Source of the DNA: Batillaria attramentaria
Taxonomy: Eukaryota; Mollusca; Gastropoda; Batillariidae
DNA length: 64,000 nt
Assembly: GCA_018292915.2 (NCBI GenBank)
Contig: JACVVK020000013.1
Coordinates: 3,210,001-3,274,000 of the forward strand
Direction of reading: 5' to 3'
A program made the position numbers and the translations under genes. The first letter of the stretch is position 1, and the number at the start of each line of letters is the position of its first letter. Under the pieces are notes generated by a model. The model was given only the letters and a program-made list of their open reading frames with translations. It searched no databases and was not told the origin of the DNA. Of this stretch, positions 9,466 through 19,322 are shown one piece after another.

Positions 9466-10705
9466 CGACGTGTGGCGTATGTCTATACTCTACACACGCC
9501 GTCACACTGAGCCGTAAACCATGCCTCGTAGAGTATTTTCACGGTAGCGCTATGTTGCCCGTTTGTTTCAGTGTGCGCCTATACAGATCTTCAGCCAACG
9601 TTTATCAAGTACCCTGGCTACGGCATTGAAAGGTTCAACATGAAAGCATCTGAGGCCACGCTGTTGCAGGTCACAGAATATAGCTTCCCCCCCCCCCCCC
9701 CTGTTCTTTGGATCTTACTTATGTCAGGCAGTGCACCTCCTTCCAAGAAATTTTCGGGGAGCCGGGGTGGTCGAATGGTAGAGCGTTGGACTTCTAATGC
9801 TCGGGTCGTGAGTTCGATCCCGGCTGGGGCCAAATATTTGTGCTGGCTTTTTCAGCGTTGCCCCGTCTTTGATATCACCCTAGGAGGTGGAAAAGGACGT
9901 TAAACACCCACCCACCCACCCCTTCCAATAAATTTTCACTACCAAAACATACAACTGGGTTCCAGACGCAAGACATGTCGACAAGCTGCATGCCAAAAAT
10001 GAAGCCTCGAAAGCGTAATTTTGATAGTTTACTGATGCAGCGTCCGTGCCAACCCCACATACTGAAATAGCTCATAAATAGTGAGACTTAGTAGGATTTC
10101 GTACGGAGGACTTCGTTGAGCAGCGTAACCCATTTACATGTAAATTAGGCTCACACGGCAGAGGCCGCGAGCTGCTAACGCGCTGCGATTAGCTAATGGT
10201 ACCCGTAGCGTGCCTAATTTACATGCAAGTGGGTTACGCTGCTCAGCGAAGTTCTCCGTACGAAGCCCTACTAATGCTGTAGACTGTAACTGTGATATTC
10301 CTGCCCCGCACATGCCCAAGGATATGCTTAAAAATAGGTCCCCATCAAATCAAGTCTGCTATGTATCAACACATCAAACATGCCTCTTTTCACCCAAACC
10401 CAACAACTGGGATCAAACGCACTTTCAACAACTGTACAAAAAAAATCCTAGAAGACAAGACAGATTCTCTGTAATAATTATGGCCCTCTTACTCCCTATC
10501 CCTACCCTGCCTCATTTGCATTATATTCTGTGTCCTACAGGACTGCATGGACCAGTGCATCGCCAACCCTCGCTGTCGTTCCATGGAGCACGTGACGGCC
10601 AACAATGGAACATGTCGTCTGCAGTCCGTGACCAAGCTCGGTGCTGCAGACTCAGTCTGGAGAGCCCATAGTGACTGGAACTATTATCAGAGAACCTGTT
10701 TGTAG
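6590..10705 (+). CDS. Gene A: secreted EB-like/PAN-domain protein, four exons
   Basis: Four exons join in frame: 6590-6677, 7091-7216, 9572-9669 and 10541-10705 (477 nt, 158 residues). The introns are GT-AG: exon 1 donor GTGAGT, exon 2 donor GTGAGT, acceptors GCAG, TTTCAG and CTACAG, phases 1, 1 and 0. Residues 1 to about 21 (MAVNKLLLLTIICVTGQSVW) form a signal peptide. Residues 36-69 have six cysteines in a C-x5-C-x6-C-x4-C-x1-C-x12-C pattern, an EB/EGF-like module. Residues 73-158 resemble a PAN/apple domain (YPGYGIERF, then DCMDQCIANPRC, ending YYQRTCL). The ATG has A at -3 and G at +4. A consensus acceptor (TTTTCAG) lies 13 bases upstream, implying an upstream non-coding exon, which I did not find for this copy. 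The protein is probably extracellular; PAN domains bind proteins or carbohydrates. The specific function is unknown. A 66-bp repeat spans the exon 2 donor, so longer isoforms are possible. Confidence 0.8.
7168..7431 (+). repeat. 66-bp minisatellite over the exon 2 donor of gene A, 4 units
   Basis: Units at 7168-7233, 7234-7299, 7300-7365 and 7366-7431. Each reads in frame as CKPGYYYSRTRNICLDSECSLV-type repeats of 22 residues. Each contains ACA|GTGAGT, a candidate donor, at 7217, 7283, 7349 and 7415. The fourth unit has TAC to CAC (Tyr to His). The array continues open to a stop in the intron at about 7453. Confidence 0.97.
7561..7945. repeat. Array of palindromic TTTTTCGCGAAAAA motifs
   Basis: More than a dozen variants of T-rich CGCG A-rich palindromes, spaced irregularly and often followed by ACTG, in intron 2 of gene A. 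Copies B and C lack this array. Confidence 0.85.
8345..8640. repeat. 22-bp minisatellite in intron 2 of gene A
   Basis: About 13 units of CGACCACCACCATCGACCAT-type sequence with mostly C/A and G/A variants. Several frames are open only because of the repeat. Confidence 0.95.
8679..8728. repeat. poly(C) plus (CA)n tract
   Basis: A C run of about 18 followed by CA repeats. The following 8729-9275 is plain intron with nothing recognised. Confidence 0.9.
9276..9397. mobile_element. Hairpin MITE-like element in intron 2 of gene A
   Basis: Arms of about 38 bp (AGCTTACATGATTAGTTCTC at the left end, with its near-perfect complement at the right end) surround a loop of about 45 bp. It is absent from the aligned intron 2 of genes B and C, so it was inserted or formed in copy A only. 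Confidence 0.7.
9402..9465. repeat. (CA)n microsatellite
   Basis: CA tract with a few CG interruptions, next to the hairpin element. Confidence 0.95.
9756..9920 (+). mobile_element. SINE family 1 in intron 3 of gene A
   Basis: The tRNA-like head starts GGGGAGCCGGGGTGGTCGAA, with anticodon-loop segment GACTTCTAATGC (Arg TCT-like) and B box GAGTTCGATCC. The body has TTGCCCCGTCTTTGATATCACC, then GGAAAAGGACGTTAAA and a CACC-rich tail. Direct repeats of 17 bp (CCTTCCAAGAAATTTTC at 9739-9755, CCTTCCAATAAATTTTC at 9921-9937) flank it. The same insertion is in B (25501) and C (37957), so it predates the gene triplication. Confidence 0.93.
10088..10274. mobile_element. Hairpin MITE in intron 3 of gene A
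   Basis: Arms of about 60 bp (TTAGTAGGATTTCGTACGGA at the left, complement at the right) with a short centre. Genes B and C have uninterrupted sequence here (AGCTCATAACTGTCACTGTG), so the element is private to A. Confidence 0.8.
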
Positions 10706-11124
10706 ATGGTCAGTCTCGGTGAGTCACTATGTGACAGCAGAGACCAATTACATCTCTATGTTTTTGTCTCAGAGCAGACCGACAGGTAGCGCTGAGCTGC
10801 AGAGACAACTTCTTCAAAAGATTTTTTTTCTATGTTTAAACAAGTAGTATTTCATCAACACAGTCACATAGAATTTTTCTTTCAAAACAATAACAACAAC
10901 AGCAACAGAAACACACCCAGAAAAAATTGTGTCCTTAACACTTCAGTTAACTATTTTTCAAGCCGATTGTGAACAGTTCAGTAAGCCAAGTGAATGGGTA
11001 ACCTTCGTTTTTTTTTTTTTTCTTTTTTCTTTTGAGTCTCTGCAATTTAGCGATCGGAGCTTTGAGTTATATATCATAAGTACCTGTCGTTAGCAAAGTA
11101 AACTGAATAATTCAAAGCATTCAA

Positions 11125-11191
<67 letters not shown>

Positions 11192-11488
11192 GCGCCCGCG
11201 TAAGACAATAACATTCGCCATAATACACAAAAACAAACCATGGACATTCACCGGACCAGGCACAGTCCACACTCATTCACAGACGTTCCTGAAAATTGCA
11301 AATGCACTTCAGCCGCACAACGATCTCAGTTACTCCCTCCTGACGTTACTGCACCAGCATGTTCTGGGATGGTCTAGAAATTATTTTGCATCGAAATGCA
11401 GTGGTTTTTCGCGATCTCTACAATACGTGGAAAGCGGGAATTTCTGTAGTGGGTTTCGTTTTTGCCACTGACTCACACTCAGAAGCAT

Positions 11489-11582
<94 letters not shown>

Positions 11583-13646
11583 CCTCGCGCGCGCGCGTCT
11601 ACTGAAGAGAGAGGGAGAGAGAGCGGGTCTCTTCTCCGATACCAGTAAGCAATCGTCTGTCAGTCAGGCCTGCGGGAAGTAACTCTGTCAAGGGGGCACG
11701 ACTTTGTTACAAGAATTCATTCACCCATGTAGAACCTCGCATACGTCAAAAAGTTAGTGACGTCAACCAGCTAGGCGAGCTAACACGACCTCATGTGTTT
11801 GGGGTTTTGCGAGCGCATGCTATTGTTAGAGGCACGGAAAGGGTTTTCAGTACTTTCTTTATGTCAGCTTGATGTCAGAGAGCTTGCGTTCGTGTGTTTT
11901 TTTGGTTCTTTTGTTGTTGTTGTTGTTGTTGTTGTTTGTCTTTGCTTGTTCCCGGTCAATTAGTAGTGGCTGATAATAGCCGGAGGTCAGTTGTGTTTTT
12001 GCCCGGAGTTTGGGATCAAATTCCTCTCCGTGGCCTTAACCGATTATAATACTGATTAGTTCAGTGAATCCAGCAAAGTTTTATCTTTTAGAAACATATT
12101 TTGTTTTATTTGCCAGTTCAAGTGGAAGTAGTTCAATTCACGTTTTTATGCTTGATCGCCTTCAAAAATCCGTCGGGTCGGACCCTTCAAAAATTCGTCG
12201 TAAATCAGCCACAGCGCCTATTTAGTCCAAAGTTATATCCAATAAGAGCCCTTTCCCCAAAGTTTCAAATGCCGCAACCCCGATCAATTTTGGCCCAGTG
12301 GATCGGCTGTAATCCTTGGTCAAGCACAGTGTAACAAACACAGATTTCACTGCAACGGGTGCATTTCCTTTGTTTTTGCTTGCGAGCGGTCGTTGCTTTC
12401 TTTGCGGCTCGCGCTGCGCGCACATAAGGCCGGGTCCCGGGGGACGCGCTGTTTGCACTCGACCATTGAATGCGCCACCCGTGACCAGCGGACTCGTTCA
12501 GTCCGGACTTCGCCATCACACCACGCAGCCTTTGCACTGTTTTTTCCCGGATCAATAAACAACACATGTCATAGTGACCCCTGCGTTGTGTGCTCCCTGC
12601 CTGCTTGACCGGACCCCCGACACCCGGTTACATTAATAAAATGGGTTTTGCTATGTCCATCATTACTACTTTGATCAGAGATATGGTGACAGCTGACTTC
12701 TATCTGACATCGTCTTAAATTTATCTCTGGTTGTGATCAAAGGGTGCACGTTTCCTTTCATCGTGTTGAGTAAGCTATAAAGTAGAACACATGACACTAA
12801 TTCTGAAGATTAAAATCCTGTGTTCGTGTTATTGATCCTGCCGTGACAAAATTAATAACCTGTGATTTTATACGTGTATCTCTCGTCATTAAAGGGCAAG
12901 GCAAGTCAAATGCAATGTTGGGTTTAGGGGATAGACAGTGATGTCCTAGACGGCTGCAGCCCAAAAGATTTGAACACGAATACACCATTCAGCATTTATC
13001 ACACCAAACGTCAGCCGAAATGCGATGCCATCGAGGCTGCCATGTTGATCCTAGCAGTGGCGTCACTCCACCACTCAGCAGCAGGTGAGATTCTGACACT
13101 GTGCGTGCAGGTGTGCCTGCCACACGTTTTAGACGTGCTATTTCTGGCTCGTATACACACTTTGCTTATTTCCCGAAAGCTAGAATTGATTTGGGGATAG
13201 TTCCCTATAATTTCGAGCCAGAATGTTCTGAGGAAGAGCTCAGTAAGGGGTCGGGCAGAAAACAGTGGGGACGATGGGGAAGAGCCGATTGATGAGAACG
13301 AGTGCAGTTGTGGGAGATGCGTGTTTGACAAGTGAAGCAGCAACATCGTTCGCAAAAGCGCCAGTGAAACAATCCGGGGCAAAATGATCTCCACAAACGA
13401 GGTCTCGATTGTTCCAGGCGTATTCTTGCACTCGGCGGGGCAAGGGAGCATTCTTCAAGGTCTCCAACCATTTCGCACACGGCACAACCTCCGTTTTTCC
13501 TTTGATTTGTTTAGATTCGGAAATTCAAAAAAAAAAAGCTTTTGTGGCTTCCATCTGCATTCTTACACGTGCCCTGTTTGCTGAAACAACCAAACGCTTT
13601 GCACTGTGGCATCTCGAACACAAAATAATACTCTGGAACAACCCGC
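10706..13646. repeat. Intergenic unit D, copy 1 (segmental duplication)
   Basis: Nearly identical to 26239-29158, with offsets of about 15520-15538 that vary only through microsatellite length. It contains TG tracts at 11129-11189 and 11491-11580, a (GTT)n run near 11911-11936, an unrecognised ORF-bearing stretch at 12265-12567, and the THAP remnant at its right end. No host gene is recognised. Confidence 0.9.
13240..13612 (-). pseudogene. THAP-domain remnant, copy 1
   Basis: On the minus strand an ATG at 13612 opens MPQCKAFGCFSKQG (C-x4-C). The second half, CAKWLETLKNA...CGDHFAPDCF...VPTVF, supplies the C-x2-H ligands and the AVPTM-like box, so the whole THAP domain is recognisable. It is broken by a frameshift at the AKW junction (extra bases within TGCCGTGTGCG) and by an 11-A homopolymer near 13528. 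Copies 2 and 3 have 9 and 8 A in that run. The downstream transposase is not visible. Confidence 0.75.
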
Positions 13647-13676
13647 TCAACCCGGCTCCCACACACCGTGGCACTG

Positions 13677-13677
<1 letters not shown>

Positions 13678-13729
<52 letters not shown>

Positions 13730-13771
13730 CGCACGCACGCACACACACACACACACACACATACACACACC
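13678..13771. repeat. (CA)n microsatellite
   Basis: CA tract with CG-containing interruptions, immediately at the left edge of the 2.9-kb insert. Confidence 0.95.
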
Positions 13772-14157
13772 GAGTATACATAGGTAAAACCTGAGTTTTT
13801 GACACTCAGATATTTGCTTTACTACAAACTCTATAGACATGACCTGTCCTGAGTCAGATGAATCGGACTTAAACTCAGGCATATGTCCTGTCTTGATCCT
13901 TGCTGGACATGCATGGACACAGCTGCTGGACGGAACAGTCAGCCGGTCAGACGATAATGGTCAAGGACCGACGACGCCATGATCCCGCCAGAACCATTAA
14001 TTTTCGACGCGCCCAGCGAAATTCTTTTTTCCCACGTGAGTTCATGGAAGCACCGTCAGTTCACGCTGGGTTCATCGCTGAGTTGACCGACCGCTCTGTG
14101 AGACAGATTACATCGTGGAAACTGCTCTATCAATTGTTTCGTCAGTATAGTACACAG

Positions 14158-14256
14158 GGGTGAGCGGTGGTCTAATAGGTAGCGCGTCGGACTCAGCCGC
14201 TGTGATTATGTGATACATGTACCAGTTTTTCCTGGCTACCGGGCTGTTCACCGGGT
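14158..14256 (+). mobile_element. SINE family 2, 3'-truncated head
   Basis: GGTGAGCGGTGGTCTAATAG and AGCGCGTCGGACTCAGCCGC match the heads of the longer copies at 23651 and 36291. It ends where dispersed repeat E begins. Confidence 0.75.
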
Positions 14257-14620
14257 GTTATTTCACGAGTTGTCTCCCTTGCCGCAACAAGCACGCATTT
14301 TTCGTGGCAGAGCACAAAGCTGCCCCGAAAAAAGCATGCATGCTGCGGGTCTGTTTTTGCACGGGGGACAACTCATGTAGGCAATAATATCTAAAAAGAG
14401 GTTGAAAGTGTACTGTGCTCACTGATGAACGCGACAGTTTCCACCGATTCTGTGCACACTGTGAAATAACACGGGGACCTCAAAGCTGTTCCCAACTGTC
14501 CACTTTCCTTGTCACCGAGTATTTATGTTTTTTTTCCTTCTTATGTATCACTTAGCTCGCCTCGGTCTCGGTTAGCCCGGTCTGGGCCCGTTTGTAAAAC
14601 TTGAGGTTAATTTAACCCAC
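14257..14620. repeat. Dispersed repeat E
   Basis: Contains ACGAGTTGTCTCCCTTGCCG and CAACAAGCACGCATTTTTCG, shared with 45355-45440 and with the SINE-split copies in intron 2 of genes B (24655-25219) and C. The right part carries the complement of ...CTAACCGAGACCGAGCCGAG. Probably a DNA element with inverted internal similarity; class unknown. Confidence 0.6.
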
Positions 14621-14887
14621 GGCTACGGGCCTAACCCAGACTAGGAAAAGAGAAACCCCAAAACAAAATTAAACAAGGAGGAACGGCCCCGTCCTACAAA
14701 GTTGTTTCTCCAAACTTCATTTTATTTTGTCTGTTTTGTTGTTATTGTTGCCGGTTCTCCCCTCTCCAAGTTCTACCAATGACACTAGATCCTCTACGAC
14801 CTCGACCGATTAGCCACGTGACTGGGGGTGGGGCCGGGTGGGGGAAGAAGGGGGGGGGGGGAGAGAGAGAGAGGCAGAGAGAGAGGG

Positions 14888-15062
14888 TGGGTGGGTGGGT
14901 GTTTAGGAGTTTAACGTCCTTTTCCCCCACATAAGGGTGATATCAAACACGGGGCAAGGAGAAAAAGGCCAGCACAAATATTTGGCCCCAGCGGCCGGGA
15001 TTCGAACTCTCGGCCCAAGCATTGAAAGTCCAACGCTCTACCATTCGGCCACCCTGGCTCCC

Positions 15063-15063
<1 letters not shown>
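14888..15063 (-). mobile_element. SINE family 1
   Basis: Minus-strand copy: tail GGGTGGGTGGGTGTTTAGGA at the left, head ...GGCCACCCTGGCTCCCC at the right. Its anticodon-loop segment (CTTTCAATGC) is the TTC-type variant. Confidence 0.92.
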
Positions 15064-15105
<42 letters not shown>

Positions 15106-15530
15106 GTCAGTTCCGTGAACTAAACATTTGACGTCAGCCTCAGGCAGGTCGTCATACAGCGAGAGAGAGATGACGTCAATTCCGCGAAGTAAACTTTTGA
15201 CGTCAGCCTCTAGCACTGAGATGGTCTGAGGATGCTTGTTCATGTCTTGTGATTTCCCTGTTGGCTTTGTGACTTCTCCGACTGAATTATTTTTCACGTG
15301 AAATCTGGAAGATCTAGAGGGCTGATGAAATGTCGGAAGCAGTGACGATACTTGCAGATTTTGTCTGTGAACCAAACATTTGACGTCAGTCTCACGCTGC
15401 TCGTCTGACAGATGATACTTCTAAATATCTTGTGATTTCCTTGTTGCTTTTGTGACTTCCGTGACTGAATTAATTTTGACATAAAATCTGGAAGATCTAG
15501 AGAGCTGATGAAACGTGGACTTAAGTGCCT
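15064..15530. repeat. GA tract and a duplicated segment of about 190 bp
   Basis: A (GA)n tract (15065-15103) is followed by repeated motifs TTTGACGTCAGCCTC, TCTTGTGATTTCC, GAAGATCTAGAG and GCTGATGAAA at a spacing of about 190-200 bp. No ORF of note. Confidence 0.7.
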
Positions 15531-16249
15531 TGGATTGTACTTACGAAATTGCAAAATTGGAACTTTTTTGACCGGCGCTTCTCGCAGAAACGTGAAAAAT
15601 TTGTTTATCTAAAAGCTCTGCTATTCTTAATACTAAAGCTATAATAGTGCAGTAGTTCATGTCATATGTGCAGTTGGCACAAGTGACAAAAATACCGGAA
15701 TGATGAGTAATTTGAAGCAGTCGTTTCATAGATATTTGGCCTTATATGCAAACCACCCCTACCTCGGAAATATTTTTCTTACACAAAACCTGTCAGAGCT
15801 ACAGAGCTGTGCTACGAAAACAGGCAGTATAATTGGATGATCTTCCCAATTTCAGAAAATGAAGCCATTTGAACATTTTTTTCGAAAAAATTCGTGACAT
15901 GACCGATTTTTTCAAATCGGCGATAACTGTTCTCAAAATGCGGCAGGCTAAAAATCGTGAAAAATAGCTCTGGAGAATATGACTGCCCATTTTATCTCAA
16001 AGTAAAAAGCCGTCCGGCGAGGTGGTTTAGCAGATAGCCATCATTACATCCGTCCACACACACACACACACACGTCAACTCCCGCCAAAAAGAACGCAGC
16101 AGCAAAGTGTGCACGTAAGGTGTCTATGACGCAGATTTCGTTACGTCACTGTGTGCGTGAAAGTAAGTATTGTGTGGAGAAACGTCACAGTCTTGTTTTG
16201 TATCACTGAAACTTACTGCTGCGCGTAGCAAAATCTGCCCCGTCTCATA

Positions 16250-16277
16250 AAGTTGTTTCTCTATAGAGAAACAACTT
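16250..16277. repeat. Perfect 28-bp palindrome
   Basis: Each half is AAGTTGTTTCTCTA or its complement. A related palindrome (13-bp arms ATGTTGTTTCCAT) is at 39019-39048. Confidence 0.9.
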
Positions 16278-16282
16278 AATAA

Positions 16283-16500
16283 AAATGGAAGCAGATAAAG
16301 ACAGACAAAAATCCTTCTATAACGGCGGCATAGGCACCTTGCTGGAATGGACCAGCTTCCTGATTTAAAAAAAACAAAAAAAACCAGAAAATTTAACTCT
16401 AGAGCTAGTTTAGTTCGAGGTTAGACTCTAACCCGGGGCTAAACTCCCAAACCCCAACTTTCACATGCGGGCCCTGGGCGTCGTCGCAGGGACGAGAGAA
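16283..16500. repeat. Dispersed repeat F
   Basis: About 215 bp shared with 45458-45658 (ATCCTTCTATAACGG, GCACCTTGCTGGAATGGAC, GAGCTAGTTTAGTTCGAG, ACATGCGGGCCCTGGGC). At 45 kb it directly follows repeat E, so E and F may be parts of one element. Confidence 0.75.
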
Positions 16501-16582
16501 GCGCGGACCCGGTACAGGGATGATATCACCCTTACGTGGTGGAAAAGGACATTGAACATCCATCCACCCTTCTGCGGCGAGC

Positions 16583-16953
16583 TCAGTAAGGGGTCGGGCA
16601 GAAAACAGTGGGGACGATGGGGAAGAGCCGATTGATGAGAACGAGTGCAGTTGTGGGAGGTGCGTGTTTGACAAGTGAAGCAGCAACATCGTTCGCAAAA
16701 GCGCCAGTGAAACAATCCGGGGCAAAATGATCTCCACAAACGAGGTCTCGATTGTTCCAGGCGTATTCCTGCACTCGGCGGGGCAAGGGAGCATTCTTCA
16801 AGGTCTCCAACCATTTCGCACACGGCACAACCTCCGTTTTTCCTTTGATTTGTTTAGATTCGGAAATTCAAAAAAAAAGCTTTTGTGGCTTCCATCTGCA
16901 TTCTTACACGTGCCCTGTTTGCTGAAACAACCAAACGCTTTGCACTGTGGCAT
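16583..16953 (-). pseudogene. THAP-domain remnant, copy 2
   Basis: The same remnant as copy 1, with a 9-A run that keeps the first half open through SFFFEFPNLNKSKEKRRLC. The shared defect at the AKW junction still breaks the domain. Confidence 0.75.
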
Positions 16954-16990
16954 CTCGAACACAAAATAATACTCTGGAACAACCCGCTCA

Positions 16991-17586
16991 AAGCGGGCAC
17001 TGCGGACAGTGGTGGTGGAGTGACGTCACCGTCAGCGCCTTTCCCGTCTCATTCGCGAAAGAGTGCGGCAACATGGCGCAGCCCAGGAACCGAAAGCAGA
17101 GGGTGTTTTCAATGATCCTTATTAGTAATGACTTGGATCTAACCATCTCGCTGTTAGTGCAAAACAAAACTGTTTACTTCCAACGGTTTTTAAAAAAGCT
17201 TCATTGCCTGTTTGTCTACCAAGCCCTTGCAGAACAGCAGAGACTACCTGTGCACTTATTCGCCTTTTGAAAACTCGCATTTCGATTTGTTGTGCAAAGC
17301 TGGCGCACAGATACTGCGTGCGAGAAAACATAATGATTTCCCCGGCTGTGTCACTTTCATTGATTGAAGTAAACTGCCTATCACCGACTGTAACACAATT
17401 CTTTCTACTCATTTAAACAACCACGTCATGAATGGTTTGTATTGCGTTCTGTGATTGGTCACTTTGCTGTGGCCACAGTCGTCCCATCTTTCAGGATGCA
17501 TGCGCCAACTTCGGAAGAAAAGTTATTGGAGAGATGCTAACGAATGAAATGTCAGGCTTGTTAATTAACGTGGCACTAAGCCTGCA
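16991..17586. other. Upstream region of gene B promoter
   Basis: Near-identical to 29360-29958. A 65-codon ORF at 17073 and a minus-strand ORF at 17122-17412 are open in both copies but match nothing I recognise. An inverted CCAAT motif (GATTGG) lies at about 17453. Confidence 0.5.
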
Positions 17587-17672
17587 TATATAAGCCGCGG
17601 GGGTTGGGGAGTGGAGTCAAGCTTCTCCTGACACACAGAGGAAGTTGTCATCATTCTCCAGTGACAGCTCAG
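17587..17672 (+). promoter_or_regulatory. TATA promoter and probable non-coding exon 0 of gene B
   Basis: TATATAA at 17587-17593 is followed by a GC-rich step and, about 80 bases on, a strong donor CTCAG|GTAAGC (GT at 17673). Exon 1 of gene B is preceded by a consensus acceptor (TTTCAG at about 21743-21748). A spliced leader exon of about 56 nt (start near 17617) joined to the ATG exon is therefore likely, though inferred. The same arrangement is at 29959-30044 for gene C. Confidence 0.55.
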
Positions 17673-17881
17673 GTAAGCATGTCTTTACAATTTGTTGTTT
17701 ATGTTGCTGCGCTTACAACAACAAAACAAACAACAAAACACAGGTCAGTCTCCTATTCAGTCCAAGAAAGTTCGTCTGTCACTTTTTCACATCAATTCAA
17801 TTTAAAATACTTTGATTACCAGTCTGTAGTGGAAGTGTCCGAATGTCAACTGGGTTTCCATGTGTCCACACTTTTGATATT

Positions 17882-18091
17882 TCAAGTCCCTTTGGTCTCC
17901 TTAAAGTCCTCGAACACGAGGACGAGCTTACCCTGCACCATTGTAACACTGTACTCACCATAAACTTCTCTTGTACGTTCTGGCTTAAAATTATCGTCGT
18001 AAGCAATCATCCACACTGAAACTTTCGCTGGGTTCATCACATCAGCAACGCTCAAAATCACATCAACGGCGACTTTATTTATTGTCAACAC
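17882..18091 (-). CDS. Unrecognised open exon-like segment (copy 1)
   Basis: A 69-codon minus-strand frame includes VAVDVILSVADVMN, VSVWMIAYDDNFK and GKLVLVFEDFKETKGT, with the alternating hydrophobic pattern of a beta-sandwich (Ig-like) module. There is a TAA upstream and TGA at the end; no clear splice sites or start. It is identical in the second unit (30254-30463). It may be a gene fragment captured in the repeat unit. Confidence 0.25.
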   Translation of the reverse strand: MLTINKVAVDVILSVADVMNPAKVSVWMIAYDDNFKPERTREVYGEYSVTMVQGKLVLVFEDFKETKGT

Positions 18092-18316
18092 TTTCGTTCT
18101 CTCTCCATCAAACAGACGTTAAATGTCCAGATCTGTCGAAAGGGGAATTTATAGAAAAAGCATTGTTCTCCATTGCAAAAGAGCCTCTTGCCTGATTCTC
18201 GCAAACAAGGCCGCAAACCGAAGTACTGTCACATAACCCGTCAGCTGTGATGAAGATGTGTGAGAGGGTGGTTCTGAATCGCTTGACAGTTCTTCTGTCT
18301 GACTTCCTTCATCTCT

Positions 18317-19320
18317 TGCAGTTTGCCTGTTGTCCTAAATGCTACATACTCGCACCTAGACTGTTCTGCAAACTACATCAGAATCATGTTCTATGATTTC
18401 AGCGATGCCTATAATACAATACAACCCCGTATTCTTGTTCAGAAGTTGCAGCAAATGTCTCTCTCGCCTTCAATCATAGCCTGGATTTTTGACGACCTAA
18501 CACACAGACCCCAGTACGTGAAACTTGACACTCTAACGTCAGGCACAGTTTTCTCAGTCTCTACATACAAACGTAGCGGGCCTCAAGGAACCGTCCTATA
18601 ACCATTCCTACGCACCGTGTTCACACTCTCATCAGTCTTGTCCATTACCATTCCTATACACTGTGTACACTGCTGACTGTAGACACTCTCAAGACTCTTG
18701 TCCATTAGTTAAGTTTGCCGACGACACCAGCATGGTTTGTAAAATCACAAACAATGATGACCGCCACTGCAGAGCAGAAACAGATGTTTGTCAGCTGGAG
18801 TGAAGATAACCATTTGTATTTAAATGTGTCAAAAACAAGAGAGATGATAATTAATTTTGTACGCAGTAGCGACACTCCAAACCGTGTGCGAATCAACGGA
18901 AAAGTAGTGGAGAGGGTTGATTCGTACAGGTATCTCGGTGTCGTACTTGACAACAAACTGAACTGGCAAGAAAACATTAACTCTTTGGTTACAAAAGTCC
19001 AGCCTCGGCTGTACTGCCTCAGAAAACTAAAATCTTTCGATGTCCGCTGTGATATTTTACAATTTTTTTATTCTTCCACTATTAGCAGCGTGTTGACTTT
19101 TGGGGCAGTGTGTTGAGGAGGGGACATAACTTCGTTAAAGTTGATTTATCGTGTTATCGTCAATGTTCCCGGATTGAATCTGCAGTTTGTGTTTGCTCGG
19201 TTCCCAGAGTACACCTGCTGTTTGTGTCAAACTGGACGTTCCCTTATCACATCAAAAATTTGTGTCCAAAATACACCCCCTCTGTATATCTGAAAGTATT
19301 TGACTTACAAGAAAGATCGA
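18317..19320 (+). pseudogene. LINE reverse-transcriptase fragment (Rex1/CR1-like)
   Basis: IRIMFYDFSDAYNTIQP, then GPQGTVL and the catalytic FADD (18714-18725), then YLNVSKTREMIINF and SYRYLGVVLDNKLNW are RT motifs of a CR1-group non-LTR element. The frame is broken by a stop at 18599, a duplicated segment at 18602-18690, and a frameshift near 18785. A Tc1 element interrupts it at the right. It is non-functional and lies in the probable 5' intron of gene B. Confidence 0.88.
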
Positions 19321-19322
19321 TA

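Larger units (their letters stand above)
13647..16576. other. 2.9-kb insert between units A and B
   Basis: The sequence 13237-13646 is repeated at 16577-16990, so this segment sits between two copies of the same 410-bp block. The equivalent place after gene B (29149) has no such segment. Contents are listed separately; 13773-14157, 15531-16020 and 16021-16249 show no gene, apart from a short tRNA-like scrap near 16013-16050. Confidence 0.75.

Noticed and set aside
12265..12567. Possible piggyBac-type cysteine-rich C-terminus (RKCTRCSE, CVCY) on the minus strand, also at 27785-28087
   Set aside because: Only a short cysteine cluster; no catalytic core or ends, so not called.
16021..16050. tRNA-like scrap GGCGAGGTGGTTTAGCAGATAG
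   Set aside because: Too short and lacks a B box; could be a SINE fragment but not supportable.
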